Assembly (NCBI RefSeq): GCF_030695035.1
Contig: NZ_JAUYTT010000008.1
Coordinates: forward strand, 620,001 to 684,000
Length of the DNA: 64,000 nucleotides
Source of the DNA: Frigidibacter sp.
GTDB lineage: Bacteria > Pseudomonadota > Alphaproteobacteria > Rhodobacterales > Rhodobacteraceae
Direction: 5' to 3'
Shown: piece after piece, positions 62,993 through 64,000 of the stretch
Layout: each line of letters starts with the position of its first letter
Numbering within the stretch: the stretch's first letter is position 1
Notes under the pieces: generated by a model
What the model saw: the letters and a program-made list of their open reading frames with translations, nothing else
What the model was told of the DNA's origin: nothing
Database searches by the model: none
Made by a program: the position numbers and the translations under genes

Positions 62993-64000
62993 TCAGCCCC
63001 GCCACATCTCGGGGTTCAGAAGCGCGATGATCGCCAGCGTCTCCAGCCGCCCCAGCACCATCGCCGCCGCCAGGATCACCTTGGCCGCCGCGCCAAGCGC
63101 CGCCCAGGCCAGCGGCGCCTCGGCCGCGACGGCCGCCAGCGGGCCGGTGTTGGACAGCGCGGAAATGGTCAGCACCGTGGCGGGCGAGAAGCCAAGCCCG
63201 GTCAGCGTCAGCGCCAGCATCGTCACCGCGATCGACATGGCGAAGAGCGCGAAGAACACCCAGGCCACCTGCGCGCCCTGCCGCCGCATCCGCCGCGCCG
63301 CGGCCCCGCCGCCGCCGACCGAATTGGGATGGACCAGCTTTTGCAACTCGCGCTCGCCGTGCCGGTAGAGCGCATAGACCCGCAGCAGCTTGACCCCGCC
63401 CGCCGTGGTGGCGACGCCGCCGCCGATGATCGCGAGGCCGGCCAGCACCAGCCCCGGCGCCGGCAGCCCCGACCAGAATCGCGCATCGTCCCAGCCGGCG
63501 GATTCAAAGCCGGTCGTGGTCAGGAAGGACAGCACGGTGAAGACCGCGCCCCAGGCGGCCTCAGCCGCAGCAGGGATATCCTCGACGTCGTTCACCTCGA
63601 CCGCGCCGATCCAGTGGCGCAGGAACAGCACCGCCGGCACCGCCGCCATCAGCGCAAGCCCCATCCGGATCTCGGGGTCGCGGGCCAGTGGCGCGGGGCG
63701 CCAGCGGGTGCCGACAGCGGGCATCATGTGCCGCGACAGCGCCAGCAGCAGGAAGATGAAGATCAACCCCTCGCCGACAAAGCCCGACTGCGCCCCCGCC
63801 AGCCCGCCCACCGGAGAGATGCCCGAGGTCGACATCACCGACATTGCATGACAGACCGCCACCAGCGCCGGGTCGCCCGCAATCAACAGCGCCGACCACA
63901 GCACCAGCGTCAGCGAGCCATAGACCGGCATCAGCGCCAGTGTGTGCCGCACCAGCCGGTCGCCGGTCTGGCTCGACCGCAGCGCCCGGCCAGGCCGGCG
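62993..64000 (-). CDS. trkH: TrkH family potassium transporter, N-terminus beyond window end
   Basis: CHAMSVMSTSGISPVGGL; LSFLTTTGFESAGWDDA; IIGGGVATTAGGVKLLRVYALYRHGEREL; frame open to 64000. Confidence 0.93.
   Translation of the reverse strand, partial: RRPGRALRSSQTGDRLVRHTLALMPVYGSLTLVLWSALLIAGDPALVAVCHAMSVMSTSGISPVGGLAGAQSGFVGEGLIFIFLLLALSRHMMPAVGTRWRPAPLARDPEIRMGLALMAAVPAVLFLRHWIGAVEVNDVEDIPAAAEAAWGAVFTVLSFLTTTGFESAGWDDARFWSGLPAPGLVLAGLAIIGGGVATTAGGVKLLRVYALYRHGERELQKLVHPNSVGGGGAAARRMRRQGAQVAWVFFALFAMSIAVTMLALTLTGLGFSPATVLTISALSNTGPLAAVAAEAPLAWAALGAAAKVILAAAMVLGRLETLAIIALLNPEMWRG

Overview
High-GC alphaproteobacterial chromosome segment, Rhodobacteraceae-like by gene content and order (my inference). 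It is densely coding and mostly core genes. Recognisable blocks: a valine/isobutyrate catabolism operon (mmsA, acyl-CoA dehydrogenase, HIBCH-like hydrolase, mmsB); uvrA with a perfect alphaproteobacterial LexA box; an lpxD-ACP-ketosynthase cluster; an olsBA-like ornithine-lipid pair; chpT; obgE-proB-proA; rplU-rpmA; tRNA-Ser(CGA) followed by a HigBA-type toxin-antitoxin module; cydDC-cydABX with an Rrf2 regulator and FNR boxes; a trgA-trgB-cysK tellurite-type locus next to cfa and photolyase genes; BCCT and DUF475/TerC-like membrane proteins; hfq-hflX; and a truncated trkH. No CRISPR array, IS element or prophage was seen. Main points for a second look: (1) a structured intergenic repeat built from GC-rich hairpins plus CCCCGAGGATATTTGG, in four copies, two of them head-to-head as a large inverted repeat; (2) two genes (cysK and an OmpA-family gene) each interrupted in frame by TAG where Tyr (TAC) is expected, plus two G-run frameshifts; (3) two orphan plus-strand terminators suggesting unannotated small RNAs; (4) a HigBA promoter/operator layout predicting a leaderless toxin mRNA; (5) FNR-type boxes controlling the cyd region. 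I found no convincing wholly new multi-gene system.
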